This document shows, in pieces, positions 60,980 to 64,000 of a stretch of DNA of 64,000 bases. A program made the position numbers and the translations under genes. Below the pieces are notes generated by a model that had not been told where the DNA came from, made no database searches, and saw nothing but the letters and a program-made list of their open reading frames with translations. Source of the DNA: an uncultured Clostridium sp. (GTDB lineage: Bacteria; Bacillota; Clostridia; TANB77; CAG-508); assembly GCA_948436975.1 (NCBI GenBank), contig CAOJJB010000008.1:1-64000 (forward strand), read 5' to 3'. The stretch's first letter is position 1. Each line of letters starts with the position of its first letter.

Positions 60980-61954
60980 CTAACCTATCATTTTTTTTAT
61001 TTTTTTAAGAAATTTTCTAGTTTTTAAATAAATCGTTATTAATATTTTATATTTTTTACTAATTATTATAAAAAATATTTTATATTTTTTATTACATTCT
61101 TTTTTTAATTCATTAGATATTTCTATAATTTTATTGTGATCATAAATTTTTGATATTTCATTATAATTAAAGTATTTTCCAATCTCTGATTCAAACACTC
61201 TACATTTCTTATTTATCAATAAATTATGTACATTATGTGATATATTAGTAAAATTAATATTTTTTTCTAATTTATTTAAAACTTTATCACAATTAATAAT
61301 ATTTTTTATTGTATTATCTATGTTATTAGAATTAGATAACGAATTTTGCACAAAATAATAATTATAATAACAACTTTTTTCATAATTTACACTACTTACA
61401 TATTGTAAATAAGTTAATAAAAATAAAGTGTCTTCCATAAATAAAATTTTTTCATCATACATAATCTTTTCTACAATTTCTAATTCAAATAAGTATCCAC
61501 AAGAATAACAATTAATTTTTTCATTCAATATATTATCAATAAATTCATTAGTTTCATAGTAATTATTATATTTTAATATATAACTCTTTTCTTTTTCAAT
61601 TATTTTAATATTAACACCAATTAAATTTTTTTCTTTATAACTTGAAATTAATTTTTCTATAACATCATTATCTATTGTATCATCACTATCTAAAAAGAAA
61701 ACAAACTTTCCATTTGCAACTTTTATTCCATAATTTCTTGCTGATGAAACTCCACCATTATTTTTATTATATATTTTTATTCTATTATCTTCTTCATATA
61801 ATTTACAAATATCAATACTGTTATCTGTTGAACCATCATTTACTAATATTATCTCAATATTTTTATATGTCTGATTTAATAACGATTCTATACACCTTTT
61901 TAGTGTTTTTGAGGAATTATAAATTGGAACAATAATACTAACACAATAATTCAT
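60980..61954 (-). CDS. Glycosyltransferase family 2
   Basis: 324 residues. VSIIVPIYNSSKTLKRCIES, LVNDGSTDNSIDICK, GGVSSARNYGIKVANGKFVF and FLDSDDTIDNDV are the GT2 nucleotide-sugar and DxD motifs; FMEDTLFLLTYLQYVSSV is the ED acid-base region. The C-terminal ~60 residues are basic and probably membrane-associated. Start at 61954 after GGAGGAA, overlapping the polymerase gene by 17 bases. Builds the repeat unit of the surface polysaccharide. Confidence 0.93.
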   Translation of the reverse strand: MNYCVSIIVPIYNSSKTLKRCIESLLNQTYKNIEIILVNDGSTDNSIDICKLYEEDNRIKIYNKNNGGVSSARNYGIKVANGKFVFFLDSDDTIDNDVIEKLISSYKEKNLIGVNIKIIEKEKSYILKYNNYYETNEFIDNILNEKINCYSCGYLFELEIVEKIMYDEKILFMEDTLFLLTYLQYVSSVNYEKSCYYNYYFVQNSLSNSNNIDNTIKNIINCDKVLNKLEKNINFTNISHNVHNLLINKKCRVFESEIGKYFNYNEISKIYDHNKIIEISNELKKECNKKYKIFFIIISKKYKILITIYLKTRKFLKKIKKMIG

Positions 61955-63062
61955 CTTTTTCCTCCAAAACTTCCTCATTAAAATTATCTTCTTCTTTTAA
62001 AAAGTGCATTAAATCTGTATTACAATTTAATAAATATATAAATCCTAAAACTAATGTGAAATTATTACAGTAAACAAATGCATTTTCAAATAATCCATAT
62101 ATATTAAATATTGTAAAAACAATAATTAACAAATTATTATTGCAAATTTTCTTACCTATTTTTACATAAATAACTGCATATATAAAATATGATATATATC
62201 CATAATTTATTAAATAAGTTATATACATATTATCTAATGGAATAGTCTTAATTGGATCTCTTCCTAATACACTAAATCCAATAACTTCCATAGCTTTACT
62301 CCAATAAAATGGTCTATTACTTAGTAAAACATTAATAAATGTATTTGTAAAATATAAAGCCATTACAATTGACATTATTGTAAAAATTATAAATTCATAT
62401 TTTATAACAAATTTAACTTTAGAATTTTTAAAATATACTTTTAACATGTCTATTATATATATTAAAACTATTACCAACATTCCAGTTCTACATTTTGTAT
62501 AATAATATATTATTACTGAACAAACTAATACTGCTATCTTAAATAATTTATCAGATGCCTTAGAATTTGTAAGCTTTAATGCCAAAACAATCGGAATAAA
62601 ATATAAGAAAACAGAATTAACATGTGCAAATCCCAAGTTATTTCTAATAACATATTCTCCATTTATAATTCTTTGAGAATAAGCTTGTTTTAATACTCCA
62701 ACATAATTTAAAAATAAAGTTGTTACAAACAGTATTATTGATGATATAGCAAAATATCTTATATATTTATAATCTCCATCTTTTATATTACAGAAAGATA
62801 TTGCAAATAAAAATGAAATTATAAAATCTATTGCGCCTGAAGTATAGTATATCCATACTGAACATAATCCTAACATTACAAATCTTTTTAACTGACATTT
62901 ATATATTTTGTTGTTAAATATTATTATTATTGAATATATAACTGCAATTACTAATATATATGCGCTTGCGCTTTTATCAATAAAGTCCCACATTACCATA
63001 TATTTAAAAAGCAAAGCCAAAAAAATAATTATAAATTCAAAAATATTTTTTTTATCTTTCAT
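61938..63062 (-). CDS. Polysaccharide polymerase-like membrane protein (Wzy)
   Basis: 374 residues, about ten membrane segments and one larger outer loop (~145-160, with YSQRIINGEYVIRNNLGFAH). An Arg-rich NRPFYWSKAMEVIGFSVLG segment follows the eighth helix. This is the shape of Wzy/O-antigen polymerases, whose sequence is very variable, so the call leans on position in the cluster. Start at 63062 after AAAGG; 63092 is in frame with a weaker site. Confidence 0.78.
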   Translation of the reverse strand: MKDKKNIFEFIIIFLALLFKYMVMWDFIDKSASAYILVIAVIYSIIIIFNNKIYKCQLKRFVMLGLCSVWIYYTSGAIDFIISFLFAISFCNIKDGDYKYIRYFAISSIILFVTTLFLNYVGVLKQAYSQRIINGEYVIRNNLGFAHVNSVFLYFIPIVLALKLTNSKASDKLFKIAVLVCSVIIYYYTKCRTGMLVIVLIYIIDMLKVYFKNSKVKFVIKYEFIIFTIMSIVMALYFTNTFINVLLSNRPFYWSKAMEVIGFSVLGRDPIKTIPLDNMYITYLINYGYISYFIYAVIYVKIGKKICNNNLLIIVFTIFNIYGLFENAFVYCNNFTLVLGFIYLLNCNTDLMHFLKEEDNFNEEVLEEKDELLC

Positions 63063-63066
63063 ATTA

Positions 63067-64000
63067 CTACCTTTTACATTTATTTTTTTCATAAATAGAA
63101 TTTATATCTTTTCTATATTTTTCTATATCATTCATATAAAATGAATTTTCTTTTGTTTTATCACAAAAACGTTTATATTTTTCTTCATCTGTTAATAATT
63201 CTAATATTTTTTCACTTAATATATTATCATCATTACTTAAATAACCTGTTTCTCCGTCTTTTACTATATCTATAATTCCATCTGTTGGCGTTGATACAAT
63301 TGGTTTTCCTAGTGCTATTGCCTCTAAAGCACACATTGGTGTTCCTTCATATCTTGATGTCATTATCATAATTTTTGAATTATATAATATTTCATATGGG
63401 TTATTTATAAAACCATACATAATAATATTATTTTGTAAATTATATTGAGCAATTTTTTCTCTGCAAATATCATTTAATTCACCATCTCCAATAATCGCAA
63501 CTTTAATATTTGATTTTTTTTCTTTTATTTTTTTTACTATTTCTATAATTCTTAAAGGATTTTTTTGGTATACTAGTCTACCTAAATATATAATATCATA
63601 GTTTTCTTTAATATTACTATTTTGTACTTTTTTTAATAGATTTTCAATTGATATAATATTATATATTATTTTAGATTTTTCTTTAACCTTTTTCTTAAAA
63701 TAATAATTTTCATATGCACTATTAGAAATCCAAATTATAGATGAAAATTTTTTTGAAACCAATTGATATAATGTTGTTTTTAAATTCAATTTTCTCATAT
63801 TCATATGATTTGCATGAACATGAGATACTATTTTTATATTCTTGGATTTTAATAATGATGCTATTATACTAGCTCTTATATCATGTGCATGTATTATATC
63901 TGGTTTTACTTCTTTTATCATTTTTCTAACATAATGTAAATTAAATTTTTTCAATTCATAATACTTAATATTTCTCATTTTTAATGGTTCTAAATTACTA
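63067..64000 (-). CDS. Glycosyltransferase family 4, partial (5' end beyond window)
   Basis: The frame stays open to the right edge, so the first part is missing: only ~35 residues precede DIIHAHDIRASIIASL, where ~85 are usual. The GT-B C-terminal domain is complete: DIIYLGRLVYQKNPLRIIEI, VAIIGDGELND, NIIMYGFINNPYEILYNS and SRYEGTPMCALEAIALGKPI (the EX7E motif), then VSTPTDGIIDIV. Retaining transferase of the polysaccharide cluster. The ATG at 63976-63978 is probably internal. Confidence 0.92.
   Translation of the reverse strand, partial: SNLEPLKMRNIKYYELKKFNLHYVRKMIKEVKPDIIHAHDIRASIIASLLKSKNIKIVSHVHANHMNMRKLNLKTTLYQLVSKKFSSIIWISNSAYENYYFKKKVKEKSKIIYNIISIENLLKKVQNSNIKENYDIIYLGRLVYQKNPLRIIEIVKKIKEKKSNIKVAIIGDGELNDICREKIAQYNLQNNIIMYGFINNPYEILYNSKIMIMTSRYEGTPMCALEAIALGKPIVSTPTDGIIDIVKDGETGYLSNDDNILSEKILELLTDEEKYKRFCDKTKENSFYMNDIEKYRKDINSIYEKNKCKR

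Overview
The window is very AT-rich, gene-dense DNA from a low-GC, spore-forming Firmicute, most likely an uncultured Clostridia lineage. The reasons are a spoVAC-spoVAD-spoVAE spore operon, a SpoVB-type flippase, a T-box riboswitch, L13/L20-type ribosomal leaders, RNase J, DUF951 and DUF1653 proteins, and uniform strong AGGAGG-type ribosome binding sites with frequent TTG starts. I saw no rRNA, tRNA, CRISPR array, complete insertion sequence or replication origin.

Layout. 1-2.5 kb: serS (cut by the left edge) with two DUF1653 genes, one fused to a dCTP-deaminase-like domain, behind a serine-type T-box. 2.5-6.3 kb: a small orphan gene, DUF951, gltX, a HAD phosphatase and another orphan gene. 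6.3-10.1 kb: RNase J with a long structured 5' leader, divergent from a zeta-toxin-like pair. 10-14 kb: a ROK kinase and a reduced type IV pilus operon with a PilM-PilN fusion. 14-20.6 kb: class III fructose bisphosphatase, the spoVA operon, a secreted orphan protein and a YgjP-like metallopeptidase. 20.7-24.2 kb: infC-rpmI-rplT, HU and a flippase. 24.3-33.4 kb: an isolated VirD4/TraG-like ATPase, a SipW-type surface protein, a tiny ORF carrying a CA microsatellite, and a divergent tetR / MMPL transporter / secreted repeat protein module with three operator copies. 33.4-40.7 kb: a run of genes for RNA modification, cell envelope and lipoprotein processing. 40.8-43.7 kb: murD next to a murL-like gene, pointing to late epimerisation of glutamate in peptidoglycan. 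43.8-50.8 kb: small genes, a frameshifted TSUP permease half, a DUF2207 protein, rarA, ruvA, rplM-rpsI. 50.9-56.3 kb: orphan genes, nitrilase, Nudix hydrolase, MntP and an intracellular GH30 glycosidase. 56.3-64 kb: tyrA and a surface polysaccharide cluster (flippase, pyruvyl transferase, three glycosyltransferases, polymerase) running off the right edge.

How it fits together. Much of the window is core housekeeping with leader-RNA control (T-box, L20, L13, RNase J leader). Envelope functions recur: MurD/MurL, two flippases, TagA-type transferase, the polysaccharide cluster, MMPL plus its partner. Five single genes (2548, 5694, 18432, 51066, 52808) look like independent acquisitions, each with its own promoter and mostly its own terminator. 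Three reading frames appear broken by one base (about 45.07, 45.70 and 60.61 kb); these may be real mutations or sequence errors. The strongest leads for new biology are the MurD/MurL pair, the small partner of the zeta-like toxin, the CA-repeat ORF, the catalytically altered deaminase-DUF1653 fusion, and the orphan VirD4-like ATPase with a replication-relaxation-like protein nearby.
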